A stretch of DNA of 48,076 nucleotides from an uncultured Lysobacteraceae bacterium (lineage in GTDB: Bacteria; Pseudomonadota; Gammaproteobacteria; Xanthomonadales; Xanthomonadaceae): contig CAMLLG010000029.1 in assembly GCA_946480825.1 (NCBI GenBank), forward strand, positions 1 to 48,076, in the 5' to 3' direction. Under the pieces are notes generated by a model that searched no databases, was not told the DNA's origin, and worked only from the letters and a program-made list of their open reading frames with translations. This document shows positions 18,494 to 28,676 of the stretch, in pieces; the first letter of the stretch is position 1, and each line of letters starts with the position of its first letter. Made by a program: the position numbers and the translations under genes.

Positions 18494-19924
18494 ATGAGCA
18501 ATGAACCCCAGTCCGTACCCGACGCCGACACCGCGCCGCGGGCTTCGCTCTGGTCGGAATTGCGTGACGCGATCCGCGGCACCAACGCCGACTACACCCG
18601 GATTCCGATGCGCCGGGCGGTGTTCCTGCTCGCGGTGCCGATGGTGCTCGAACTGGTGCTGGAGTCCACGTTCGCGGTCGTGGACATCTGGTTCGTCGCC
18701 AAGCTGGGTTCGTCCGCGGTGGCCACGGTCGGACTGACCGAAACTTTTCTGTTCCTGCTGTACGCGATCGCGATGGGCCTGGCGATGGCGGTCACCGCCG
18801 TGGTGGCGCGGCGCGTCGGGGAGGGCCAGCGCGAAGCGGCGGCGGTCACCGCGGTGCAGGCGATCCTGATCGCGCTGCTGGTATCGGTGCCGTTCGCGGT
18901 GATCGGCATCGTCTGGGCGCAGGATCTGCTGCGCCTGATGGGCGCCGACGCATGGACGCTGCAGCACGGCTATGTCTACATGCAGTGGATGCTCGGCGGC
19001 AACGTCGTGATCATGCTGCTGTTCGTGATCAACGCGATCTATCGCGGCGCCGGCGATGCCGCCATCGCGATGCGCGTGCTGTGGGTGGCGAACGGCCTGA
19101 ACATCGCGCTGGACCCGATCCTGATCTTCGGTCTGGGGCCGATTCCGGCGATGGGCATCGAAGGCGCGGCGATCGCGACCAACATCGGTCGCGGCGCCGG
19201 CGTGGCGATGCAGCTGTGGATCCTGTTCCGCGGCGGCCATCACATCCACGTGCTGTCGTCGCAGCTGGCGCTGCGCAGCGCGATCCTGTTCAACATCGTG
19301 CGCACGTCGCTGGGCGGCATCGGCCAGATGATCATCGCGATGACGTCGTGGATTTTCCTGATGCGCATTCTCGCCGGCATCGGCAGCGAGGCGGTCGCCG
19401 GTGCGACCATCGCGATCCGGATCATGATGTTCGTGATGATGCCGGCCTGGGGCATGTCGAACGCGGCCGCCACGCTGGTGGGCCAGAACCTCGGCGCGCA
19501 CCAGCCCGATCGCGCCGAAGCGTCGGTGTGGCGGATCGGCGGTTACAACATGGCTTATCTGATCGCGGTGTCCGTGGTGTTCTTCCTGTTTCCGGACCGG
19601 CTGATCGCGATCTTCAGCGACGCACCGGAGGTGGTCGCCATCGGCGCCGAGTGGCTGCGGATCCTGTCGTATTCGTTCTTCGTCTACGGCTGGTGGATGG
19701 TGACGGTGCAGGCTTTCAACGGCGCCGGCGACACGGCGACGCCGACGAAGATCAACCTGGTGTTCTTCTGGCTGATCCAGATTCCGCTGTCCTACGTCCT
19801 GGCGATCGAGCTTGGCTGGCAGCAATCGGGCGTGTTCTGGGGCGTGTTCGTTTCGGAGACCGCGGTCGGCCTGTTCACGCTGTGGCTGTTCACGCACGGC
19901 AAATGGAAGACGGCGAAGGTCTAG
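18494..19924 (+). CDS. MATE-family efflux transporter
   Basis: The 476-aa integral inner-membrane protein has about twelve hydrophobic helices in two homologous halves. Typical signatures are AVPMVLELVLESTFAVVDIWFVAKLG near the N-terminus and IPAMGIEGAAIATNIGRG in the middle. The family exports cationic drugs and other toxic compounds in exchange for Na+ or H+. A soluble tail of about 35 residues precedes helix 1. The ATG at 18494 is supported by that arrangement and by GGATGGA a few bases upstream. The gene after it starts 6 bp downstream. Confidence 0.94.
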   Translation: MSNEPQSVPDADTAPRASLWSELRDAIRGTNADYTRIPMRRAVFLLAVPMVLELVLESTFAVVDIWFVAKLGSSAVATVGLTETFLFLLYAIAMGLAMAVTAVVARRVGEGQREAAAVTAVQAILIALLVSVPFAVIGIVWAQDLLRLMGADAWTLQHGYVYMQWMLGGNVVIMLLFVINAIYRGAGDAAIAMRVLWVANGLNIALDPILIFGLGPIPAMGIEGAAIATNIGRGAGVAMQLWILFRGGHHIHVLSSQLALRSAILFNIVRTSLGGIGQMIIAMTSWIFLMRILAGIGSEAVAGATIAIRIMMFVMMPAWGMSNAAATLVGQNLGAHQPDRAEASVWRIGGYNMAYLIAVSVVFFLFPDRLIAIFSDAPEVVAIGAEWLRILSYSFFVYGWWMVTVQAFNGAGDTATPTKINLVFFWLIQIPLSYVLAIELGWQQSGVFWGVFVSETAVGLFTLWLFTHGKWKTAKV

Positions 19925-19930
19925 CGCGTC

Positions 19931-20530
19931 ATGCAAACAGATGGGCGTCTGATCGCCGAGATCGAATCGATATTGGCCACGGATTTTTCCGATCCGGCTA
20001 TCCGGCAGGCACGACACGACGCTGTCTACGCGACGCTGGCGGCGGTCGACGCGCATCTGAGCGACATCAAGGATCGCGCCAACGGCTATCCGCGGGCGCC
20101 GATCGACGGCGCGGTCTGGTTCGCCGGTCGGCGCATGATCGACCTGACCGAGAGGTTGACTCTGCATTTCCGTGCCGCCGGGTGGCTGCGGAAGGAGTTC
20201 CTCGCCAGTTGGCTGTGGGGCAAGGCGACGCTGGCCGTCTGCGCGCATTACCATCACATGGTCGGCCCCGCGATGCTGGCCTGCGCGGATTGCCACGAAC
20301 GCCTGGGCGAGCTGTCCGAAGCCATCGATCGCTATGAAGCGGTGATTGGCGATTTCATGTTTTTCCTCGATGAGGGGGAGCCGGAGGCCGATGCCCCGAT
20401 CGGCGACGACCGCATCGCGATCGAATGTCTCCGGCATGCAGTTGAACGCGTGCTCGCGTTGGACCCGGCGCGGTCGAACGCGGATGCCATGCGTGCCGTG
20501 CTCTTGCGCATCGATGGCTTGTTGACGTAA
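19931..20530 (+). CDS. Hypothetical helical protein
   Basis: The 199-aa protein is predicted to be soluble and mostly helical, with a TPR-like stretch (CHERLGELSEAIDRYEAVIGDF), a His/Cys-containing segment (CAHYHHMVGPAMLACADCHE) and an acidic loop. No family was recognised. It begins 6 bp after the MATE stop codon and is probably co-transcribed with it. The AVCAHYHHM...CADCHE spacing could bind metal, but this is speculation. Confidence 0.7.
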   Translation: MQTDGRLIAEIESILATDFSDPAIRQARHDAVYATLAAVDAHLSDIKDRANGYPRAPIDGAVWFAGRRMIDLTERLTLHFRAAGWLRKEFLASWLWGKATLAVCAHYHHMVGPAMLACADCHERLGELSEAIDRYEAVIGDFMFFLDEGEPEADAPIGDDRIAIECLRHAVERVLALDPARSNADAMRAVLLRIDGLLT

Positions 20531-20540
20531 CTGTCGCAAG

Positions 20541-20635
20541 GTGGGGCGAGCCCGCACTGCCGGGCTTCGCTTACCCGGGCTGCGGTCTGCGCGAATAGTG
20601 CAGGAAATTTTTCGCGCCTTCCGGCGCTCCTACAG
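20541..20635. repeat. REP/REPIN-like repeat cluster
   Basis: The cluster contains CTTACCCGGGCTGCGG, related to the CCCGGG REP arm of the island REPINs, and ends with CGGCGCTCCTAC, the complement of a GTAGGAGCG unit. It looks like a degenerate REP array between the hypothetical protein and the hydrolase. Confidence 0.6.
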
Positions 20636-20713
20636 TGAGCATTTGCGTTTCACTGGATGTTCGCGCGGCTGATGCATACTGCAGGCGCCGCCATACTCCG
20701 GAACACGACTCGC

Positions 20714-21892
20714 ATGATCGATCCACGCACCCTGCGACTGTCCGACCTGCACGGCGTTGCGCGGCTCGGGGTCGATGCGACGGTGGGCATGACCGATCTG
20801 GTCGAAGCGATGCATGCCGCGATCGCGCGCCCGGATCGCGGGCTTCGCGGTACGGCGTCGACGCGGACCACCGGCATCACCGGGCTGGTGTATCGGAGCA
20901 TTCGCGGCGTGACCGGATTGACCGGTGCGGGGCTCGATGCGGTGCTCGCCCGGCGGGGCGTCGAACACGTCCGTACGTCCGCGGCGCGCGAGGCGGCGAT
21001 CGCGGCGCTCAGTGGCATCTTCGGCGATCATCTCGCAGCCACCGCCAATCCGCTGGCCATTCCCATGCGTCTGCATCATGCGGGCACGCCGCTGACGCTG
21101 TGTGCCGATGCGTTGTCGGAAGCGATTCCGCAAGCCGGCAGAAAACTGCTCGTGCTCGTGCATGGGTTGTGCATGAACGATCTGCAGTGGACGCGCGACG
21201 GTCACGATCACGGCGCGATGCTCGCCGATGCCCTGGGCCATACGCCGGTCTATCTGCACTACAACACCGGTCTTCCGATCGCGGAGAATGGCCGCCGCTT
21301 CGCCGAGCTTCTGGAAACGCTGCAGACGCACTGGCCGACGCCCATCGACGAGATCGCGATCATCGGCCACAGCATGGGCGGGCTGCTCGCGCGCAGCGCG
21401 TGCCAGCACGCCGCGAGCGCGGATCATCGCTGGATGGCCACGCTGCGCCATCTCGTCTGCCTGGGATCGCCGCATCACGGCGCGCCGCTCGAACGCGGCG
21501 GAGACTGGATCGATCTGCTGCTCGGTGCGATGCCGTTCGCATCGCCGCTCGCGCGCGTCGGCAAACTGCGCAGCGCCGGCATCACCGATCTGCGTCACGG
21601 CGCCACGCGCCCGCCGCACAGCCGTCTTCGCGTGCCGCCGTTGCCGCGCGGGGTGCGCTGCTACGCCATCGCCGCGACCACCGGCCGCCGACGCGGCGAC
21701 TTCAAGGATCGCTGGATCGGCGATGGTCTGGTGCCGGTGGAGAGCGCGCTCGGCCATCACCCCGATCCCGAGCGCGCGGTCGGATTCGCGAAACACCGGC
21801 AATGGATCGGTTACGGAATGCATCATCTGGATCTGCTCGATCATCCCGATGTCGCGGACCGCCTGTTGCGCTGGTTGACGCCGGGGAAGTGA
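20714..21892 (+). CDS. Alpha/beta-hydrolase, PGAP1/lipase-like
   Basis: The 392-aa protein has an alpha/beta-hydrolase core in its second half. LLVLVHGLCMNDLQW forms the oxyanion-hole strand, IIGHSMGGLLARSA carries the nucleophile Ser, and a late LDHPDV and HHLDLLD region could supply the catalytic His. The N-terminal 140 residues are helical and may cap the site or associate with membranes; no signal peptide is seen. The fold is close to PGAP1-like and lipase families. The start at 20714 is preferred; an in-frame ATG at 20657 would add 19 residues. Substrate unknown, esters or lipids likely. Confidence 0.85.
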   Translation: MIDPRTLRLSDLHGVARLGVDATVGMTDLVEAMHAAIARPDRGLRGTASTRTTGITGLVYRSIRGVTGLTGAGLDAVLARRGVEHVRTSAAREAAIAALSGIFGDHLAATANPLAIPMRLHHAGTPLTLCADALSEAIPQAGRKLLVLVHGLCMNDLQWTRDGHDHGAMLADALGHTPVYLHYNTGLPIAENGRRFAELLETLQTHWPTPIDEIAIIGHSMGGLLARSACQHAASADHRWMATLRHLVCLGSPHHGAPLERGGDWIDLLLGAMPFASPLARVGKLRSAGITDLRHGATRPPHSRLRVPPLPRGVRCYAIAATTGRRRGDFKDRWIGDGLVPVESALGHHPDPERAVGFAKHRQWIGYGMHHLDLLDHPDVADRLLRWLTPGK

Positions 21893-21999
21893 CGCGGCGT
21901 GAAGCGGTTTCGCCGTGCGCGATGGCCGCCAATCCAATCCTCTGCCGTTGACTTCCTGTGTCCGGACAATCACGCCCGGCATCGACATGGAGAGTGGTC

Positions 22000-22227
22000 A
22001 TGGCCCTGCGCAAAGTGAAGTCGCGTCTCGATTTCGTTCTTCAGATCACGAATTACTTCGGCGGTCATTGGGAAGACCCCGAGTGGGGCCGTCGCCCGGC
22101 GAATCAGGTGCTGATCGCATTGGCGATCCGCGATCTCGCCGGCGGTCTCGGCGATGCCGCGCTGCAGAAGCAGATTCTGGATGCGGCCGACAAGGCCATC
22201 GCGAAGAATGCGGCCGCGGTGAAGTAA
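22000..22227 (+). CDS. Small conserved-looking basic protein, unknown
   Basis: The 75-aa product (starting MALRKVKSRLDFVLQITNYF) has a compact N-terminal part with GGHWEDPEWG, a helix VLIALAIRDLAGGLGD and an alanine/lysine-rich C-terminal helix. GGAGA ends 6 nt before the ATG at 22000, which supports translation. No family was recognised. It stands alone between the hydrolase and EamA genes. Confidence 0.65.
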   Translation: MALRKVKSRLDFVLQITNYFGGHWEDPEWGRRPANQVLIALAIRDLAGGLGDAALQKQILDAADKAIAKNAAAVK

Positions 22228-22437
22228 TCCGTTCGAAGTCGCGGGCCCTCTCCGGCGATCGCCGTCGCCGGGGTGGCTCCCGCAGCAACGACGCGAGGCC
22301 GGCCGACGTCGTGCCCACGATCGAAATCGCTTCGATGCGGCGCAGCGGGCATGCAGCGCGATGGACCCGCAGCTATGCTGCGGGCTCCGTTGCTGTCTCC
22401 CGTCCGCATGCGCGCTTCCGCTGAACCACTGTCGCCG

Positions 22438-23277
22438 ATGCGACTGACCATCCTCGTCGCACTGGCGATGCTGGCCTTCGCCGGCAATTCGCTGTTGTGC
22501 CGGCTGGCGCTGCGCGATACCGCGATCGATGCGGCGAGTTTCACCGCCGTACGGCTGGTCTCGGGCGCGCTGGCACTGTGGCTGATCGTGCGTCTGCGCG
22601 GTGTTGCGGGTGCGGGCGGCGACTGGCGATCGGCCTTCGCGCTGTTCGTCTACGCCGCCGGATTTTCCTTCGCCTATGTTGCGCTGGATGCGGGCACCGG
22701 CGCGCTGCTGCTGTTCGGTGCGGTGCAGACGACGATGATCGGTCGCGGACTCGCGCGCGGCGAACGTCTGCGCGGCCCGCAGTGGCTCGGTCTCGCGCTG
22801 GCGATGGGCGGACTGGTCGGTCTGCTGCTGCCGGGCGTCTCGACGCCCCCGCCGGGAGGCGCCGCGCTGATGCTGTGCGCGGGCGTGGCCTGGGGCGTGT
22901 ATTCGCTGCGCGGTCGCGGAGCGGGCGATCCCACCGCGGTCACCGCCGGCAATTTCCTGCGTGCGGTGCCGTTCGCCCTGGGGCTCAGTGCGCTGTGCTT
23001 CGCGCGGGTTTCGATGGATAGCGCCGGGGTCGCGTATGCGCTGGCATCCGGCGTGCTGACCTCTGGGATCGGTTACGCCATCTGGTATGCGGCGCTGCCG
23101 TCGCTGCGCGCGACCAGCGCGGCCACGATCCAGCTGAGCGTGCCTGCACTGGCGGCCTTCGGCGGCGCGATGCTGCTCGGCGAAACCCCTGGCCTGCGGC
23201 TGTTGCTGGCGAGTTGCGCGATTCTCGGCGGGATCGCGCTGGTGATCCTGGCCGGCGCGCGGCCTGCGCGCTCGTAA
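22438..23277 (+). CDS. EamA-family (DMT superfamily) transporter
   Basis: The 279-aa inner-membrane protein has ten hydrophobic helices in two EamA repeats. The first repeat begins LTILVALAMLAFAGNSLLCRLAL with the FTAVRLVSGAL motif. The second includes LMLCAGVAWGVYSLRGRGAGDPTAVTAG and ends LLLASCAILGGIALVIL. Members export metabolites such as amino acids or nucleobases; specificity cannot be read from sequence. The ATG at 22438 starts directly before helix 1; 22408 is an alternative start ten residues upstream. Confidence 0.9.
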   Translation: MRLTILVALAMLAFAGNSLLCRLALRDTAIDAASFTAVRLVSGALALWLIVRLRGVAGAGGDWRSAFALFVYAAGFSFAYVALDAGTGALLLFGAVQTTMIGRGLARGERLRGPQWLGLALAMGGLVGLLLPGVSTPPPGGAALMLCAGVAWGVYSLRGRGAGDPTAVTAGNFLRAVPFALGLSALCFARVSMDSAGVAYALASGVLTSGIGYAIWYAALPSLRATSAATIQLSVPALAAFGGAMLLGETPGLRLLLASCAILGGIALVILAGARPARS

Positions 23278-23469
23278 GGTCGCGCTGACCCGTTTCGGTA
23301 TCGGCCCGCGGACGCGCCACGGGCGCGATGGCCGCGGCGATTGCATCCATCGACGATCCGCCACCGTATCCCCCATGTCGCGCCCGGGCGGCTTTCGTGC
23401 CGGCCTTGACCCTGCCCATTGCGCGGTCCAGTCTGCGATCCGACCCGGGCGCTTTTTTTCGGAGGCCAC

Positions 23470-23868
23470 ATGTGGTTCAAACGCTTCTGCATCACCCTGC
23501 CTGTGTTCTTCGCCATCGACATGCTGTGGCTGGTGGTGATCGCGCGCGGGTTCTATCGCGAACAGATCGGCACGCTGCTCAAGCCCGACGTGAACTGGTG
23601 GGCGGCGATCCTGTTCTATCTGATCTTCATCGGCGGCCTGGTCTATTTCGTGATCGCGCCTGCGCTGGAAAAGCGTTCGCTGCGCCATGCCGCCATCGCG
23701 GGGGCGGCGTTCGGTTTCGTCACCTATGCGACCTTCGACCTGACCAGCCTGGCCATGATCCGCGATTGGCCGGTGCTGGTCACGGTGGTCGACATGGCCT
23801 GGGGCACGGTGCTCTCGGCCTCGGTGGCGATGGTGTCGTTCGCCATCGCGCGCAGACTCGGAGCGTGA
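23470..23868 (+). CDS. DUF2177 family membrane protein
   Basis: The 132-aa membrane protein has four helices. The pattern MWFKRFCITLPVFFAIDMLWLVVIARGFYREQIG and FGFVTYATFDLTSLAMI is characteristic of DUF2177. GGAGG stands 4 nt before the ATG at 23470. It is followed after 4 bp by the DUF1295 gene; these two are commonly found together, often with cyclopropane-fatty-acid synthase-like genes, which hints at a lipid role. Function is not known. Confidence 0.9.
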   Translation: MWFKRFCITLPVFFAIDMLWLVVIARGFYREQIGTLLKPDVNWWAAILFYLIFIGGLVYFVIAPALEKRSLRHAAIAGAAFGFVTYATFDLTSLAMIRDWPVLVTVVDMAWGTVLSASVAMVSFAIARRLGA

Positions 23869-23872
23869 ATCG

Positions 23873-24682
23873 ATGAATTTCGCCGGTCTTTCCGAAGCCT
23901 GGGTGCCGTGGTCGGCGATGCTGGCGATGGCGGTCGCGGTGTGGGCCCTGAGCGTGCGGCTGCGCGACGTGAGCATCGTCGACAGTCTGTGGTCGATCTT
24001 CTTCATCGTCTTCACCGCGCTGTTCGCGTGGCGGATGCGCAGCGACGCGATGGCGTCGTACGTGCTGATCGGCCTGATCGCATTCTGGGGGCTGCGCTTG
24101 TCGGCCTACATCACCATACGCAATCACGGTCACGGCGAAGACCGGCGCTATCAGGCCATCCGCGCGCGCAATCAGCCGAATTTCGAATTCAAGAGCCTGT
24201 ATCTGGTCTTTCTCCTGCAGGCGGTGCTGGCCGCGATGATCGTGTCGCCGGTGGTGCCGATCCTCAACGAAGCGCGGGCCGCGAACGCGTTGACCTGGGC
24301 CGGCTTCGCGCTCGCTGCGTTCGGTGCGCTGTTCGAGACCGTGGCCGATGCGCAGATGGCGCGGTTCAAGCGCGATCGGGCCAGGGCCGCGGGCGCTGCG
24401 CAGGACACGGTCATGGATCGCGGCCTGTGGCGCTACAGCCGGCATCCGAATTATTTCGGCGAAGCCACGTTCTGGTGGGGCATCTGGGTCGCGTCGGCCA
24501 GCATGGGCGGCGCTTGGACGGTGTTCGCGCCGGTGTTGATGACCTGGCTGCTGACCCGGGTGTCCGGCGTGCCGCTGCTGGAAGCGGATCTGTGCCAGCG
24601 CAGTCAGGCCTATCGCGACTATCTCGAAACGACGCCGAGCTTCGTTCCCGGGCGTCCCCGGCGCCGGCCGGCCGCGCGCTGA
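23873..24682 (+). CDS. DUF1295 family membrane protein (steroid 5-alpha-reductase fold)
   Basis: The 269-aa integral membrane protein belongs to DUF1295. The C-terminal signature GLWRYSRHPNYFGEATFWWGIW, followed by the LLEADL...YRDYLETTPSFVP tail, matches this family and the wider isoprenylcysteine methyltransferase/steroid 5-alpha-reductase fold. It may reduce or modify a lipid; substrate unknown. It forms a pair with the upstream DUF2177 gene and converges on the ABC exporter gene with only 31 bp between stops. Confidence 0.92.
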   Translation: MNFAGLSEAWVPWSAMLAMAVAVWALSVRLRDVSIVDSLWSIFFIVFTALFAWRMRSDAMASYVLIGLIAFWGLRLSAYITIRNHGHGEDRRYQAIRARNQPNFEFKSLYLVFLLQAVLAAMIVSPVVPILNEARAANALTWAGFALAAFGALFETVADAQMARFKRDRARAAGAAQDTVMDRGLWRYSRHPNYFGEATFWWGIWVASASMGGAWTVFAPVLMTWLLTRVSGVPLLEADLCQRSQAYRDYLETTPSFVPGRPRRRPAAR

Positions 24683-24713
24683 ATCCTGCCGCGCGCAGGC
24701 GTCGGCGCTCGGG

Positions 24714-26558
<1,845 letters not shown>

Positions 26559-26750
26559 CGCGCGTCTCTTCTCGGTGTCGGTGCGCGCATGCGGTCGTCG
26601 GCCTGCCGCGATCCGCATGCGCGCGGCAGGCACGCACATGGGCGGCACAGGGTAGCATCGCCCGCGCGCCGCGGATTCGCGGCCGATGCCGCGCGAATCC
26701 CGCGCGGAATTGTTCGTCGCGCGGATCGCGACGATCTCGACGCGCCGTCC

Positions 26751-26789
26751 GGAATGTACGGTTCGGAATGTACCGTTAGGAACGTGTCC
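26751..26789. promoter_or_regulatory. Tandem 14-bp repeats upstream of the ABC exporter
   Basis: Three adjacent units begin GGAATGTACGGTTC, GGAATGTACCGTTA and GGAACGTG, with a 14-bp period. They include an ACGGT-N9-ACCGT inverted pair. They lie in the 300-bp gap between the effector stop and the exporter start, which contains nothing else recognisable, and could be an operator for the exporter. Confidence 0.4.
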
Positions 26790-26858
26790 ATAAATCGTGC
26801 ATCCGAAACGCGCACGCCCGGCATGACCGGGCGTGGCTGCGATCCGGGGCGTGCGGAC

Positions 26859-27965
26859 TCAGGCGGTCATGCCGGGAGAGCGGCGCGGCTCCTGGTCGGG
26901 CGTGGCCAACGGCGGTGTCTGCGCCTCGATGGCGTTGTTGGCGGCGACCTGCACCGGCGTGGCGCGTGCTTCGTTCTCGCTCACCCGTGCGTGGGTGGGA
27001 CCCTGGACATCGCTGCGGCCGTCGAACACGAAGAGGTTGCGATCCGGCTGCCCGTTCGCATCGCTCACCGGCTTGCCGATCTCGATGCTGGTGACGCCGG
27101 CCAGATTGGCGCGGCTGGCCGCGGCGTAGAGGTTCGCGGCCAGCGCATCGCCTTCCAGCCCCTTGGCGGTCATCGCGGTGACGACCTGGCCGTACATCGG
27201 ATCCTGACGCATGCGGTCGACGTTGGGATCGGCACTGGCCAGGCGCGTGTCCGGCTGCCCGGGCGTGAGGGTGGGCGTGACCTGGCTGACCGAGGTGTCG
27301 GTGGAAACGACGCCCGGGGTGTTGATCTGCGGCGCCAGCGGGCCGGACGGCGCGAGGCCGTGCTGTCCGCGCACCACGCGATCGCTCCATTCGAGATTGC
27401 CGCTGCGGTCGACCACGACCAGCTTGCCCTGGTCGAGCGCCTGCTCGACGAGATTGGCGAGTTGTTCCGGCGACGCGTTGCGATTGGCGGCGCCGATCGA
27501 ACGCCCGATCTCGTTGTTGTAGAGGTCCATCGCTTCGCGATTGGCGGGATTGTTCGGTCCGCCCTCGTGCGCGGTCGCGAACGCGCGCGTCCAGTTCTCG
27601 CCGTACTCCTGCGTCATCAACGCATTCCAGTACGCATGGCGGAAGGCATCGCGGTGGCCGTCGTTGCCCTGCCATTCGCGCTCGCGGCCCGCGGGAATGT
27701 TGCCGGGCCGCGGAGTGTCCGGAAAGCGCTGCTCGCCTTCTTCGAAAGCGCGGTCCTTGATGTCGCTCATCCGGCTGAGGCCGAGCAGGCCGCGGTCGAA
27801 GGTCATCTGATCGAGCAGTTCGCCTTCGGTCCTGGTCATGCGGACCGAACTGGTGAACGGGATGTCGATCGCGCCGAACGCGCGCGGGTGGTAGTCGATC
27901 ATCTGGTCGGTGGCGACCTGATATTGGGTGCGGACGTTGTTCAGATCGGGCCGGGGGTCTGCCAT
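26859..27965 (-). CDS. Putative X-T4SS antibacterial effector (DUF6973-like toxin domain, C-terminal XVIPCD)
   Basis: The 368-aa protein has no signal peptide. Residues about 98-200 hold a DUF6973-like block: HRDAFRHAYWNALMTQEYG, TAHEGG and MDLYNNEIGRSIG, with His104, His110, His133 and Glu134 as potential catalytic or metal residues. Residues about 250-348 match XVIPCD, the C-terminal recognition domain of Xanthomonadales type IV secretion effectors, with DPMYGQVVTAM, AASRANLAGVTSIEIG, NLFVFDG and ATPVQVAANNA. A low-complexity Thr/Pro linker joins them. XVIPCD proteins are bound by VirD4 and injected into rival bacteria. AAGGAG precedes the ATG. A lipoprotein gene sits 39 bp upstream, as expected for an immunity protein. 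The T4SS itself is outside the window. Confidence 0.82.
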   Translation of the reverse strand: MADPRPDLNNVRTQYQVATDQMIDYHPRAFGAIDIPFTSSVRMTRTEGELLDQMTFDRGLLGLSRMSDIKDRAFEEGEQRFPDTPRPGNIPAGREREWQGNDGHRDAFRHAYWNALMTQEYGENWTRAFATAHEGGPNNPANREAMDLYNNEIGRSIGAANRNASPEQLANLVEQALDQGKLVVVDRSGNLEWSDRVVRGQHGLAPSGPLAPQINTPGVVSTDTSVSQVTPTLTPGQPDTRLASADPNVDRMRQDPMYGQVVTAMTAKGLEGDALAANLYAAASRANLAGVTSIEIGKPVSDANGQPDRNLFVFDGRSDVQGPTHARVSENEARATPVQVAANNAIEAQTPPLATPDQEPRRSPGMTA

Positions 27966-28004
27966 GGGAGGCTCCTTGTGCCGCCGTGTTGCGGAAATCG
28001 GCGC

Positions 28005-28340
28005 TTAGCGACGGGCCCAGCGATGGGCGGCGATCTTCCCATCCTGGTACTGGATTTCGTAGAACTCTTCGTCCACGCCATAAGCGGCGACGCCCAGTTC
28101 ATAGACATCGGTCGCGGTGTCGGCGTCGGTGGAATCGGGCTCGCCCAGCAGCTTGATCACGTCGTCGCGCGACATGCCGGTGTGCAGGGATTTCTCGAGC
28201 ACGGCGACCATCTGGCCGCGGGTGTTGTCGCGGGGTGCGGCGCCGCGCTGGGATTTCCAGGCGTTCGAATCGAAGTCGGGAGTGGTTTGCATTGCGCAGG
28301 CCGATAGGGAAACGATGAGGAACAGCGCGAACAGCGCCAT
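28005..28340 (-). CDS. Small lipoprotein, probable immunity protein for the adjacent effector
   Basis: The 111-aa protein has a lipoprotein signal peptide (MALFALFLIVSLSAC, lipid Cys15). Its BamE/SmpA-like mature domain includes HTGMSRDDVIKLLGEPDS and EFYEIQYQDGKIAAHRW. Lipoprotein immunity proteins encoded directly upstream of their effector are typical of X-T4SS toxin/immunity pairs, where they neutralise the toxin in the periplasm. Here the gap is 39 bp on the same strand. The start at 28340 is chosen for the signal peptide; no strong Shine-Dalgarno sequence is visible. If the pairing is wrong, it is simply an OmlA/BamE-like lipoprotein. Confidence 0.75.
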   Translation of the reverse strand: MALFALFLIVSLSACAMQTTPDFDSNAWKSQRGAAPRDNTRGQMVAVLEKSLHTGMSRDDVIKLLGEPDSTDADTATDVYELGVAAYGVDEEFYEIQYQDGKIAAHRWARR

Positions 28341-28676
28341 CGGGGATTGTCTGAACAACGCAGACACGCGCGGCGCGCGGCCAATGCGCGTGTCGGGTCG
28401 CGAGAGGGAGGCGGGGCGGGAGCGGGCGGTGCGGCAATGGAACGTCGGGACTCGCCGCAACAGTGGGAGCAGCGGTGCGGTCGACCCGGATCCGCGCCGG
28501 GTTGCGCAGCGACGGCTGTCATCGGGGGGGAGGGACACGACCATATCCTTTGGATCGGGGGAGGATTCCGGGGCGGACACCGTGAGCGGGAACGTAGCAT
28601 GGCCCGCGGTCCGTTGGATGAACCGGTGGGCGTCTCATCGCCCGCGGGATGGCGCCGTATCGGCGCGGATGCGGCG
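28341..28676 (-). other. Non-coding stretch upstream of the immunity/effector pair
   Basis: These 336 bp separate the DbpA gene from the lipoprotein gene, both read leftwards. They are GC-rich with purine runs; no convincing promoter, terminator or ORF was found. Any promoter for the immunity/effector pair should be here. Confidence 0.4.
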
